This document shows positions 25,091-36,687 of a stretch of DNA of 64,000 nt, piece by piece (position 1 is the first letter of the stretch; each line of letters opens with the position of its first letter). This DNA comes from Gordionus sp. m RMFG-2023 (lineage: Eukaryota > Nematomorpha > Gordioida > Chordodea > Parachordodidae): contig NC_088775.1 of the NCBI RefSeq assembly GCF_954871325.1, forward strand, positions 29,117,561-29,181,560, in the 5' to 3' direction. Both the position numbers and the translations under genes were made by a program. The notes beneath the pieces were generated by a model that ran no database searches, was not told the origin of the DNA, and saw nothing but the letters and a program-made list of their open reading frames with translations.

Positions 25091-25187
25091 TGATAATAAC
25101 TAAAAATAAAATGTGCAGAATACAAATATAAATATCTTATTAAATTTAAATTGTATAATTTTATTTTAATAGGGCATTTAAGATATT

Positions 25188-25548
25188 TATCATCTTTTTC
25201 CAAGGCCCGAACCAATCTAGCCTTAATTTTTTTAAAAATGTTTTGCTGGCCAGTCTCAAATCTTTATATATAGAAATTAATAAAATATTCAAAATAAAAA
25301 ATGGATCTATATGCTATGAATAATATTTTACAAAATTTAATATAAATTGTAAAATTAAAAATATTTCCAAGGCCTGAACCAACTTAGCCTTAATTATTTA
25401 AAAAGAGTTTTGCACGCCAGTTTCATATCTTTATATATAGAAATTAATAAAATATTCAAAAAAAAAAATAGCTCTATATGCTATGAATAATATTTTAAAA
25501 AATTTAATATAAATTGTAAAATTAAAAATATTTCCTGTATTTGAGAAT
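25188..25548. repeat. Tandem duplication, two ~180-bp units
   Basis: Both units contain TTTCCAAGGCC(C/T)GAACCAA, CTTTATATATAGAAATTAAT and CTATATGCTATGAATAATAT. They lie in the FB1 core upstream of the OTU-like frame. Confidence 0.85.
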
Positions 25549-25789
25549 TTATATATGAATAAATAATAGTTTTTTTTACCTTTATATATATTCTATTGAG
25601 ATAAATAATTTTTATATTATATTAACTTTTTCCATAACTGTAAACAACATTTTTACAATGGTGAATAAAATATTATGTAAGATATTTCGAGTACCGTTTT
25701 ATGTAATATACACATATTTACTAATTTTATAAAAAAAATTATCTTTTTAAAACTTTGAAATTTGTACTTGAAGTCCTACTTCCGTATTA

Positions 25790-28700
25790 TAATTGACATC
25801 ATAACTCAAAAAATAATGTCGGAAACTAAAAAAATTTTTCATTTTATGTTTATATGAGTAAGTTATACAAAATAAGTCAAAAAAATTAAAACATTTTTAA
25901 AATCCCAAAAATCATAATATTTTTGACTAAACTGAGAATTGACATCATGACTCAAAAAATAATAACGGAAACTTAAATTTCTTTTCATTTTATGCGTATA
26001 TGAGTAAGTTTACACAAAATGAGTGAAAAAAATAAAACATTTTTAAAATCCCATAAATCTAAATATTTTTGACTAAGAATTGACATCATAACTCAAAGAA
26101 TAATGACGGAAACTTAAATTTTTTTTCATTTTATGTTTATATGAGTAGGTTTACACAACATGAGTCAAAAAATAAAACATTTATAAAATCCCAAAAATCT
26201 AAATATTTTTGACTAAGAATTGACATCATAACTCATAAAATAATGACGGAAACTTAAATTTTTTTTCATTTTATGTTTATATGAGTAGGTTTACACAACA
26301 TGAGTCAAAAAAATAAAACATTTTTAAAATCCTAAATCTAAATATTTTTGACTAAACTGAGAATTGACATCATAACTCAGAAAAAAATGACGAAAACTTA
26401 AATTTTTTTCCATTTTATGTTTATATGAGTAAGTTTACACAACATGTGTCAAAAAATAAAACATTTTTAAAATCCCAAAAATCTAAATATTTTTGACTAA
26501 ACTAAGAATTGACATCATAACTCAAAATATAATGAAGGAAACTTAAATTTTTTTTCATTTTATGTTTATATGAGTAAGTTTACACAACATGAGTCAAAAA
26601 AATAAAACATTTTTAAAATCCCAAAAATTTAAATATTTTTGACTAAACTAAGAATTGACATCATAACTCAAAAAATAATGATGAAAACTAAAATTTTTTT
26701 TCATTTTATGTTTATATGAGTAAATTTACACAACATGAAGTCAAAAAAATAAAACATTTTTAAAATCCCAAAAATCTAAATATTTTTGACTAAACTGAGA
26801 ATTGACATTATAACTCAAAAATTAACGACGGAAACTTAAATTTTTTTTTCATTTTATGTTTATATGAGTATGTTTACACAACATGAGTCAAAAAAATAAA
26901 ACATTTTTAAAATCCCAAAAATCTAAATATTTTTACTAAACTGAGAATTGATATCATAACTCAAAAAATAATGACGGAAACTTAATTTTTTTTTCATTTT
27001 ATGTTTATATGAGTATGTTTACACAACATGAGTCAAAAAAATGAAACATTTTTAAAATCTCAAAAAATCTAAATATTTTTGACTAAACTGAGAATTGACA
27101 TCATAACTTAAAAAATAATGACGGAAACTTAAATTTTTTTTCATTTTATGTTTATATGAGTATGTTTACACAACATGAAGTCAAAAAAATAAAACATTTT
27201 TAAAATCCCAAAAATCTAAATATTTTTGACTAAACTAAGAATTGACATCATAACTCAAAATATAATGAAGGAAACTTAAATTTTTTTTCATTTTATGTTT
27301 ATATGAGTAAGTTTACACAACATGAGTCAAAAAAATAAAACATTTTTAAAATCCCAAAAATCTAAATATTTTTGACTAAACTAAGAATTGACATCATAAC
27401 TCAAAAAATAATGATGAAAACTAAAAATTTTTTTCATTTTATGTTTATATGAGTAAATTTACATAACATGAAGTCAAAAAAATAAAACATTTTTAAAATC
27501 CCAAAAATCTAAATATTTTTGACTAAACTAAGAATTGACATTATAACTCAAAAATTAACGACGGCAACTTAAATTTTTTTTTCATTTTATGTTTATATGA
27601 GTAGGTTTACACAACATGAGTCAAAAAAATAAAACATTTTTAAAATCCTAAATCTAAATATTTTTGACTAAACTGAGAATTGACATCATAACTCAGAAAA
27701 AAATGACGAAAACTTAAATTTTTTTCCATTTTATGTTTATATGAGTAAGTTTACACAACATGTGTCAAAAAATAAAACATTTTTAAAATCCCAAAAATCT
27801 AAATATTTTTGACTAAACTAAGAATTGACATCATAACTCAAAATATAATGAAGGAAACTTAAATTTTTTTTCATTTTATGTTTATATGAGTAAGTTTACA
27901 CAACATGAGTCAAAAAAATAAAACATTTTTAAAATCCCAAAAATCTAAATATTTTTGACTAAACTAAGAATTGACATCATAACTCAAAAAATAATGATGA
28001 AAACTAAAAATTTTTTTCATTTTATGTTTATATGAGTAAATTTACACAACATGAAGTCAAAAAAATAAAACATTTTTAAAATCCCAAAAATCTAAATATT
28101 TTTGACTAAACTGAGAATTGACATTATAACTCAAAAATTAACGACGGAAACTTAAATTTTTTTTCATTTTATGTTTATATGAGTAAATTTACACAACATG
28201 AAGTCAAAAAAATAAAACATTTTTAAAATCCCAAAAATCTAAATATTTTTACTAAACTGAGAATTGACATCATAACTCAAAAAATAATGACGGAAACTTA
28301 ATTTTTTTTTTATTTTATGTTTATATGAGTATGTTTACACAACATGAAGTCAAAAAAATAAAACATTTTTAAAATCCCAAAAATCTAAATATTTTTACTA
28401 AACTGAGAATTGACATCATAACTCAAAAAATAATGACGGAAACTTAATTTTTTTTTTATTTTATGTTTATATGAGTATGTTTACACAACATGAGTCAAAA
28501 AAATAAAACATTTTTAAAATCCCAAAAATCTAAATATTTTTGACTAAACTAAGGATTGACATCATAACTCAAAATATAATGACGAAAACTTAAATTTTTT
28601 ATCATTTTATGTTTATATGAGTATGTTTACACAACATGAGTCAAAAAAATAAAACATTTTTAAAATCCCAAAAATCTAAATATTTTTGACTAAACTAAGA

Positions 28701-28900
28701 ATTGACATCATAACTCAAAATATAATGAAGGAAACTTAAATTTTTTTTCATTTTATGTTTATATGAGTAAGTTTACACAACATGAGTCAAAAAAATAAAA
28801 CATTTTTAAAATCCCAAAAATCTAAATATTTTTGACTAAACTAAGAATTGACATCATAACTCAAAAAATAATGATGGAAACTTAAATTTTTTTTCATTTT
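25790..28900 (-). repeat. FB1 right array, about 22 inverted ~142-bp units
   Basis: Units are marked by GACATCATAACTCA-like sequence from 25796 to 28852, in complement to the left array. Variant units recur as ordered blocks. A variant with AGAAAAAAATGACG at about 26372 and 27689 is followed by variants ATATAATGAAGG, AATAATGATG and ATTAACGACGG in the same order. This gives a higher-order repeat of about 1.3 kb. The right array is more diverged than the left. Confidence 0.93.
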
Positions 28901-29239
28901 ATGATTATATAGCTTGTACCAAATAAATTTATCCAAAGTAAAGGATTATGCTCGTATTATTCATATTTTTTTTAATTAAAATCTAAATTTATAATATATT
29001 ACGCCATCTAACGGAAATAAATTTACTTTTTAAATTTATCATGTATGTTATATTTTCTATGTAACATATCTTTTCTATACATATTTTTAATTTATGGACT
29101 ACAATTTCTTCTATATTCTATTTTATTTATTTAGATATATGGATAAATTTGTTTCACCAAATAAAAACATTTAATTTATTTATATAAAAAAAATTGATAG
29201 GCTATAAAATAAACATATATTTTACCTGTCCATTCGCAG

Positions 29240-29335
29240 AAAAGGATCTTATATACAGATATTAGTATCTTGTTAAAAATATACTGAGTACAAGATACAA
29301 AAGGAACTTGTATCTTAGATACAAGTATTTGCGGT
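29240..29335. repeat. Copy of the window-start MITE-like repeat
   Basis: This is the reverse complement of about 1-103. It directly abuts the right tip of FB1, so FB1 probably inserted into, or beside, this repeat. Confidence 0.55.
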
Positions 29336-30584
29336 ATGGTACAAGAGTGTTTTTCTGTTATAATATAATAACTAGAATTGCCTGCAAGCTTTTTTTTATC
29401 CTGCTGATTGGTAAATCTTTCTTTAAAAGACCCAACATGAGCCAAACTTTCTGTAAAAGCTTAATAAAGGGGAAAAGTCATTTCAAAACATAATTTTTAA
29501 TCTGTCCGATTGATAAATTTTGAGTATCTTATAGCACCTTATCTATTTAGTTTTTCTCTCTCTCCACATATACTATGTGTCCGCTTTAGACCCAAATATT
29601 TTAATTATGATCTTCAGTTAAAGTTTTTTAAATTAGAATATATATCTCGTCGGCAAGTTGCTTTCCCTCGATATACAATATCTAACTAAACTAAATTTAT
29701 AAGCCCTTCAGATTCGAAGCTATATTAAACTTTACATTGATAGAGGAATGTCTATATATTTTTAGGTAGATCTATAACTGTGGAGAAATAAATTTTGCAA
29801 AGTTAACATCATCCAATAAATCACATTAAAAAATTATTTTTTATTAATATCTTAAATCAAAAATGTTTAATTATTTATATGTTTATAATTGCTAATATTT
29901 AAATCCGTTTAGATTAGGTTTGTTCATAATTTTTTGAAAGAGATTTTATAATTATTGTTCGTATCATACTTTGGGTTGAGCACCTGCCGATGGCTGATTT
30001 AATTTTACCATTAACCTATTTAATTAAAACCTATGATTGAGCAAGACATAAGAAAAGTCTATTAATTAATTAATCAATTTTTTTAATTTAAAAAAGATAT
30101 CGCGTCAGAAATATATTATCAAAATTGATTATTTGAATAAAAAAGGATTAGAAATTAAGATTTTGTATTTCCTTTATTATTCCACCCATACACTTGTTTA
30201 GATATGATACAAAAATATATGTATAAATAGTTTTATTATGAAATATAATTTTCGCAAATTATCAATTTTTTCAAATGAACAATAAATTTAAAAAGCTACA
30301 AATATCCTTTAATAAAATATAATATTTAATTAGTAGTAATATGACATACAGAATATATTCCCACAATACAATGTTAATATTAATTTTCTCAAACTATAAC
30401 ACATTATAAAAATCTACATTTACCATGCAGATAAAAATTTCATGGCTGGAAAAGATGTAATAAATTTCACCAATCTTTTCCTCATAAATATAACCACTCA
30501 ACCTTAATGTAAATATCGAACTGCTATATAATTTTACTCCCCCAAAAATAATAATTTCAAAAAAAATAATTGAAAATCAATGGA
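29336..30584. other. Spacer without recognisable gene
   Basis: AT-rich, non-repetitive at this scale. Short overlapping frames at 29176-29493 on both strands are chance. Confidence 0.4.
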
Positions 30585-30627
30585 ATCTGATGAATCTAAA
30601 GGAGAGGATTATGCATTTTAAGTAACT

Positions 30628-31704
30628 ATGAATAAACTAAAAGAACAAATTACAGCATATCACTATCAAAACAAACGTAAAACACATAATCAAGTTATGC
30701 GTATTAGAAAAATAGATCCACTCGTTCAACTCCATCCTAATGCTCTACCAACATTTCTATCTGTGAAAAGTATTATGAATCGTGTTATTAAATCATTGAG
30801 ACCTCCTTTACCTCTTATAAATTCTGATATCCGATTAGACGGCGATTATACGTTAACACTAGATAATAAAACATTTTTAATTTCTAATAAAAATAATGAA
30901 TTATTATTATTTTCTACACATGAATTACTTGAATGCCTCTGTAATGCTGACCAAATTTTTATGGACGGTACATTTTTTTCGTGTCCATTATTATTTAAGC
31001 AATTATACACTATTCATATAATGATTAATCATACAATAATTCCTTGCGCATATATATTGTTGCCAAATAAAAAGAAAGAAACATATTTAAAAATGTTGGA
31101 TCTTTTAAAAAATTATTGCCTATCTATAGGTTTTTTATTTTCTCCTCCTAAATCACTTATAGATTTTGAAATGGGAGTACTTAGAGCTCTCGAAGAAATG
31201 TTTCCAACCATTTCTGTCAAGGGATGCTACTTTCATTATTGCCAATGTATTTTAAGACGTATACAGGGTAATGGATTGTATCGCAGACTCATGGCGATAC
31301 CCTTTTTAACTGAAATGGACATACCATTGGTATTGTCTGAATTAAATAGTGAGGTAGAGGCCTTTAATTTAGATCCCATAAGAGATCTTTTTACATATTT
31401 TAAAAATACTTGGATTAACCCAAACGCAAAATTTAAATATAAGATGTGGAATATGTATGATGTTCAAGGAGTAAGAACAAATAACCATGTTGAAGGATTT
31501 CATCGCTCTCTAAAAGTGTATATAACATATTCTCATCCTAATTTATATCTTTTTATTGATATATTAAAACAAATACAACAAGATATGGATATCAAATTCA
31601 TTCAATTGCGTATTGGGTTGAAAGTTATTGAAAGGAAAATAAAATACTGTATAATATACGAAATTATATTATACTACTTATACACCAATGCAGTATTTAG
31701 ATAA
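30628..31704 (+). CDS. MULE (Phantom-type) transposase, left inverted copy
   Basis: The 358-residue frame carries the Mutator-like DDE core. D113 lies in the MDGTFF block, D179 in the LIDFE block, GCYFHYCQ follows at 199-206, and E289 lies in RTNNHVEGFH. It differs from the minus-strand copy at 31814-33013 by only a few percent and lacks a 15-residue segment after IQGN. Upstream of the ATG the homologous frame reads SDESKGEDYAF and then a stop, so this copy lacks the N-terminal FLYWCH finger. Residue wear at the C-terminus (VIERKIKYCIIYEI) suggests it is no longer selected. The protein would act in the nucleus on transposon ends. Confidence 0.85.
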   Translation: MNKLKEQITAYHYQNKRKTHNQVMRIRKIDPLVQLHPNALPTFLSVKSIMNRVIKSLRPPLPLINSDIRLDGDYTLTLDNKTFLISNKNNELLLFSTHELLECLCNADQIFMDGTFFSCPLLFKQLYTIHIMINHTIIPCAYILLPNKKKETYLKMLDLLKNYCLSIGFLFSPPKSLIDFEMGVLRALEEMFPTISVKGCYFHYCQCILRRIQGNGLYRRLMAIPFLTEMDIPLVLSELNSEVEAFNLDPIRDLFTYFKNTWINPNAKFKYKMWNMYDVQGVRTNNHVEGFHRSLKVYITYSHPNLYLFIDILKQIQQDMDIKFIQLRIGLKVIERKIKYCIIYEIILYYLYTNAVFR

Positions 31705-31813
31705 AATATCAAGATATTTAATAATGAAAAATAATAATGAGTGGACAAATTCAATATCTAGTCAGCAGGTATCTCATTAATTTTTTTCGATATTAAATAT
31801 CTCGATATTTTAT
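31705..31813. repeat. Short spacer and palindromic junction of the MULE pair
   Basis: The arms converge with CAATGCAGTATTTAGATAAA at about 31687 and its complement at about 31813. Only about 65 bp of unpaired sequence, including GTGGACAAATTC, separates the two 1.1-kb arms. A read-through transcript would fold into a long hairpin. Confidence 0.85.
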
Positions 31814-33013
31814 CTAAATACTGCATTGGTGTATAAGTAGCATAATATAAAAATATTTCTCGTCTATTATACAGTATTTTTTTTTCCTTTCAGTAACTTT
31901 TTTCCCATTACGCAATTGAATGAATTTGATATCCATATCTTGTTGTATTTGTTTTAATATATCAATAAAAAGATATAAATTAGGATGAGAATATGTTATA
32001 TACTCTTTTAGAGAACGATGAAATCCTTCAACATGGTTATTTGTTCTTACTCCTTGAACATCATACATATTCCACATCTTATATTTAAATTTTGCGTTTA
32101 GGTTAATCCAAGTATTTTTAAAATATGTAAAAAGATCTCTTATGGGATCTAAATTAAAGGCCTCTACCTCACTCTTTAATTCAGACAATACCAATGGTAT
32201 GTCCATTTCAGTTAAAAAGGATATCGCCATGAGTCTGCGATAAAATCTCTTAAAATCAGGATTAAGTCGACTAAATGCTGCCAATCTATTACCCTGTATA
32301 CGTCTTAAAATACATTGGCAATAATGAAAGTAGCATCCCTTGACAGAAATGGTTGGAAACATTTCTTCGAGAGCTCTAAGTACTCCCATTTCAAAATCTA
32401 TAAGTGCTTTAGGAGGAGAAAATAAAAAACCTATAGAGAGGCAATAATTTTTTAAAAGATCCAACATTTTAAAATATGTTTCTTTCTTTTTATTTGGCAA
32501 CAATATATATGCGCAAGGAATTATTGTATGATTAATCATATGAATAGTGTATAATTGCTTAAATAATAATGGACACGAAAAAAATGTACCGTCCATCAAA
32601 ATTTGGTCAGCATTACAGAGGCATTCAAGTAATTCATGTGTAGAAAATATTAATAATTCATTATTTTCATTAGAAATTAAAAATGTTTTATTATCTAGTG
32701 TTAACGTATAATCGCTGTCTAATCGGATATCAGAATTTATAAGAGGTAAAGGAGGTCTCAATGATTTAATAACACGATTCATAATACTTTTCACAGATAT
32801 AAATGTTGGTAGAGCATTAGGATGGAGTTGAACGAGTGGATCCATTTTTCTAATACGCATAACTTGATTATATGTTTTACGTTTGCTTTGGTAGGGGTAT
32901 GCTCGAATTTGTTCTTTAAGATTATTCATAGTTACTAAAATTGCATAATGCTCTTCCTCAGATTCATCAGAATGGTTGTGAAAATTGGTTAATGTAAACT
33001 TCCTATTTAACAA
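31814..33013 (-). CDS. MULE (Phantom-type) transposase, right inverted copy
   Basis: This 399-residue frame has a complete Mutator-like catalytic core: D141 (LMDGTFF), D206 (LIDFEMG), C227-Y-F-H230, and E329 (RTNNHVEGFH). The frame extends upstream of the first ATG into FLFKC-x4-CTARGTLLNRKF ending in HNH. This is the C-terminal half of a FLYWCH zinc finger (C-x4-C ... H-x-H; Cys codons at about 33044-33046 and 33029-33031). FLYWCH plus MULE core defines the Phantom group of Mutator transposons described in animals. The gene looks nearly intact, except for a probable frameshift into the preceding exon. Confidence 0.9.
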   Translation of the reverse strand: MLNRKFTLTNFHNHSDESEEEHYAILVTMNNLKEQIRAYPYQSKRKTYNQVMRIRKMDPLVQLHPNALPTFISVKSIMNRVIKSLRPPLPLINSDIRLDSDYTLTLDNKTFLISNENNELLIFSTHELLECLCNADQILMDGTFFSCPLLFKQLYTIHMINHTIIPCAYILLPNKKKETYFKMLDLLKNYCLSIGFLFSPPKALIDFEMGVLRALEEMFPTISVKGCYFHYCQCILRRIQGNRLAAFSRLNPDFKRFYRRLMAISFLTEMDIPLVLSELKSEVEAFNLDPIRDLFTYFKNTWINLNAKFKYKMWNMYDVQGVRTNNHVEGFHRSLKEYITYSHPNLYLFIDILKQIQQDMDIKFIQLRNGKKVTERKKKYCIIDEKYFYIMLLIHQCSI

Positions 33014-33036
33014 AGTACCTCTAGCGGTACAATGCT

Positions 33037-33362
33037 TTAGTCTACATTTAAATAAAAACCCAAATTTATAATGTATATATAAATATTATTGGAATATAAT
33101 AAATTACGATTTTTTGGGGAAAGAATAAAATTATATGGTTGTTCGATATTTAAGAATGAAGATTGAATGCTATTAACTATTACTGGAAAAGTATCAGAGC
33201 TATTAGCTGCAATGGAGGTATCTACTACATCTTCTTCATCTATAAAACTTTCATCTAAGAATGGGAAATGTAGAGGTAGTTCTATGATTTGAGTTAAAGG
33301 ATCTTGAACTTCTTCCAAAAAGACCCCAGATATCACCACATTTCTATCTCCATCACCAGCCT
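33037..33362 (-). CDS. 5' exon region of the MULE gene with N-terminal half of FLYWCH
   Basis: The frame reads GDGDRNVVISGVFLEEVQDP, an acidic linker (DESFIDEEDVVD), then PYNFILSPKNRNLLYS, which fits the first beta-strands of a FLYWCH domain. The following FLFKC-x4-C half lies in another frame, so a single-base shift near 33050-33055 (or sequencing error) separates them. Just upstream on the minus strand a TATCTGGCAATCAG/G junction looks like a 3' splice site. A second version of the exon start lies at 40775-40925, on the other side of FB2. Confidence 0.65.
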
Positions 33363-33497
33363 GATTGCCAGATACTTAAGGAAAAATTTATTTAAAAAAA
33401 ATTTGTTATTTATAATAAAGTTAAAGGATAATATTATAACAAAATTTAGATAAACTATTTTTAATAAAATTTAAAAGAAAATATATTAACAAAATTT

Positions 33498-34990
33498 GGG
33501 AATGACTAAAATACGCGTCCCCAAAAACTACGCGTCCCTACGCGTCCCCGGTCAAAACGATTTATTTTTATTAATATTAATAGGAAATCTTATTAAGCTT
33601 TATAAGATGAGTTAGAAAATGTTTTTTTTAATTTAAAAAAAATACGGTAACTATATAAAATTTACAAAAATTTATTTTTTTAAAAAATAAACTACGCGTC
33701 CCTACGCGTCCCCGGTCAATACAGTTTTTTTTAAAAAATCAAAATGGATTCATATTTAGCTTATTAAAAGAATACAGAATATGTAAATATTATATTTTAA
33801 ACTATTTTATAACTTAGTGATTTTTTCAAAAAACACTTTTTTTTTCAAAAACACTACGCGTCCCCGGTCAAAAAACCTTTTTTTTTAAAAAATAAAAGCA
33901 GATTCATGTTTAGCTTTTTAAGGAGATTCAGAAAATGGTATTAATAAAAAAAAAATTTTTTTTTGGCTAAACTACGCGTTTCTACGCGTCCCCGGTCAAA
34001 ATACACTTTTTTTAAAAAAATCAAAACGGATTCATATTTAGCTCATTAAAAGAATACAGAATATGTAAATATTTTATTTTAAACTATTTTATAACTTAGT
34101 GATTTTTTCAAAAAACACTTTTTTTTTCAAAAACACTACGCGTCCCCGGTCAAAAAACCGTTTTTTTTAAAAAATAAAAGCAGATTCATGTTTAGCTTTT
34201 TAAGGAGATTCAGAAAATGGTATTAATAAAAAAAAAATTTAAAAAGAAATTTTTTCCAAAAAAATTTTTTTTGGCTAAACTACGCGTCCCTACGCGTCCC
34301 CGGTCAAAATACAGTTTTTTTTAAAAAATCAAAACGGATTCATATTTAGCTTATTAAAAGAATACAGAATATGTAAATATTATATTTTAAACTATTTTAT
34401 AACTTAGTGATTTTTTCAAAAAACACTTTTTTTTTCAAAAACACTACGCGTCCCCGGTCAAAAAACCTTTTTTTTTAAAAAATAAAAGCAGATTCATGTT
34501 TAGCTTTTTAAGGAGATTCAGAAAATGGTATTAATAAAAAAAAAATTTAAAAAAAATTTTTTTTTGGCTAAACTACGCGTCCCCGGTCAAAATACAGTTT
34601 TTTTTAAAAAATCAAAACGGATTCATATTTAGCTCACTAAAAGAATACAGAATATGTAAATATTATATATTAAACTATTTTATAACTTAGTGATTTTTTC
34701 AAAAAACACTTTTTTTTTCAAAAACACTACGCGTCCCCGGTCAAAAAACCTTTTTTTTTAAAAAATAAAAGCAGATTACGCGTCTCCGGCCAAAATACAG
34801 TTTTTTTAAAAAAATCAAAACGGATTCATATTTAGCTCATTGAAAGAATACAGAATATGTAAATATTATATTTTAAACTATTTTATAACTTAGTGATTTT
34901 TTCAAAAAACACTTTTTTCGAAAACACTACGCGTCCCCGGTCAAAAAACCGTTTTTTTAAAAAAATAAAAGCAGATTCATGTTTAGCTTT
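33498..34990 (+). repeat. FB2 left array of ACGCGTCCCCGGTC-bearing units
   Basis: About five units of roughly 300 bp each carry two copies of CTACGCGTCCCCGGTCAAAA. The motif appears twice more at the element tip. Sequence between motifs alternates two cassettes, one with AAAGCAGATTCATGTTTAGC and the other with AACGGATTCATATTTAGC. The CpG-containing motif stands out against a background of over 80 percent A/T. Confidence 0.9.
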
Positions 34991-35359
34991 TCAAGGAGAT
35001 TCAGAATAATTTTGGTAGTTGAGAATTCAAATAAAATATTTAAAAAAGCCAATGTCTAGCTCATATTTAAAATTAAAAAATTTTCAAGGATATCTATTTT
35101 AAATTTTACCTAAGTTGATTTCTATCATAAATGTAAATTATGATATTTCTAATACCCTTACATTGCAACATTTTTACCTCTTTTTCTCCTAAATATTAAT
35201 ATTTTTATGAAATATATTAATAAAGCATATTTAGTATCGTATACACCTAACTAATTAGTAATTACCCATCAACCTCGTCATTCTGATTAAATTAAATTAA
35301 TTTTATAAAAAAAAATTTTAATATATATATATATAAATATATCAAAATATAAAATTAAC

Positions 35360-35428
35360 GGGGGGGCTCAATGGTTAGAACGTATGCCTTCCGAACGATA
35401 AGTTGCGAGTTCGAATCCCGTTTTGCCA
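35360..35428 (+). ncRNA. tRNA-like Pol III unit in FB2 left arm
   Basis: The segment has an A-box-like GGGCTCAATGGTTAGAA and a perfect B-box-like GAGTTCGAATCCC at tRNA spacing, and ends GCCA. The D-arm (GCTC/GAAC) and T-arm (GCGAG/CCCGT) pair only in part; the acceptor stem does not close and the anticodon stem is poor. It is therefore a tRNA-derived or SINE-like unit rather than a working tRNA. It may still recruit TFIIIC/Pol III. Confidence 0.65.
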
Positions 35429-36600
35429 TAAAAAATTTAAAAAAAAAATTTTTAACATTAGCGTGATAATAATAGCTCTCGATTTATTTAACATTAAGAT
35501 GATAGGAAAGTTGATAGAAAAAAAAAATTTTAACATTAGGAGATAGGAAAGTGAAATTAACGTTAAAAAAATATCAAAGTTGATAGAAAAAAAATACGAA
35601 AACGTTCATTTCTCGATTACATTTATAGATAGATAGATATATATCATATTAAATCAATGTGTTAAAAAGCTAAAAAATCAAACAAAGTTGAGGGTTCTAA
35701 ATCTGATTGATGAATTAGAAAATATTATAATTATTAATTTATTTTTCATTTATGTTAGTAATAAGTTTTTTAAAATAACTTTCTAATCTTACATTAATAG
35801 TTAAAATTTATCATTTTATATGTTTTGTATATGGGAGACTGGGGTTAGGACCCCGGGCTTGGCAAACCACTTAATCTCATTTCAAAATTAAATATCCTAA
35901 TATAGTTTTTATTAGTTTACATCTATAGACAAAAAATCTTTTGAAATATTTAATTTATTAAAGATTTTATTTAAGAAATAAAATTTTGATGAAATTTTCA
36001 AAAAATTTTTACATGACAAAATTTTAATTTTTATTAAAATATATAATCATTTATATCTAAATTAAATTTTATAGTTAATTTTAAACACTCTTCTATAATT
36101 TGGAAAAGTTCAATGTGTATTTATTATATCTAGATAATATTTCAATCATAATTTGTCAATAATAAAATACCATTTATATTACATATTATTATATACAATC
36201 GTAATAGGTAAAAAAATGTAAATATTCGTTTGTTGTAAAATAATGTGGGTGTTTCAATCACGGTAGTCTTTATAGAATGTTGTTTCCGACGTATCACGAT
36301 TTAGTTTTCCAATTTCAATCATTGACCAAACTATAATATGATGTTGTTTTCATCTTCGATATCTATTTATAGTTTATATAATAATATAATATATTTATTT
36401 TTATATGCCTTTTTACCTTCAATAATTATAGTCAAAAATTTCAAATTATAGGACTTTAATAATTGGTAATATTTAAACTTAAAAATAACTATTTATATTG
36501 TTATTACAAAAAAATAATTGGATGCATTGTTCTAACTGTACAAACTTTCTCTAATATTAGCTAAACAATATTACATTATTTATACTATATTAATATATTT

Positions 36601-36687
36601 TATAGTTATAATATTATGGTTTTAGCCATAAAAATATGAAAATAATTTTAATATTTTTATGGCTAAAACCATAATATTATAACTATA
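36601..36687. repeat. Central palindrome of FB2
   Basis: 36601-36636 and 36652-36687 are perfect 36-bp inverted repeats around a 15-nt loop. They continue imperfectly into the multi-kilobase arms. A ~40-bp segment (AGATCAAAAGCAATAGCGGG) is present only on the right side. Confidence 0.95.

Larger units (their letters stand above)
23135..29239. mobile_element. Foldback element FB1 with satellite arms and OTU-like core
   Basis: Outer arms 23135-23530 and 28900-29239 are inverted repeats, sharing for example GCTATATAATCATAAAATG, CGTTAGATGG and GATAGGCTATAAA in complementary order. The left tip carries three iterations of ACTG(A/C)GAAT-x-GACAGG; the right tip carries one in complement. Inside each outer arm is a tandem array of ~142-bp units, 8 in the left arm and 22, inverted, in the right. 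Each unit contains ACTGAGAATTGACA, the same motif as the tip. The 1.2-kb core encodes a PHD-OTU-like fragment. Architecture matches FB/Phantom-type transposons. I found no convincing target duplication. Confidence 0.8.

Noticed and set aside
25790-28900. CRISPR-like array
   Set aside because: Units are contiguous ~142-bp repeats without unique spacers, in a eukaryotic transposon arm.
35360-35428. A functional tRNA gene
   Set aside because: A- and B-boxes are good, but the acceptor stem does not pair and the anticodon stem is poor. It is called tRNA-like only.
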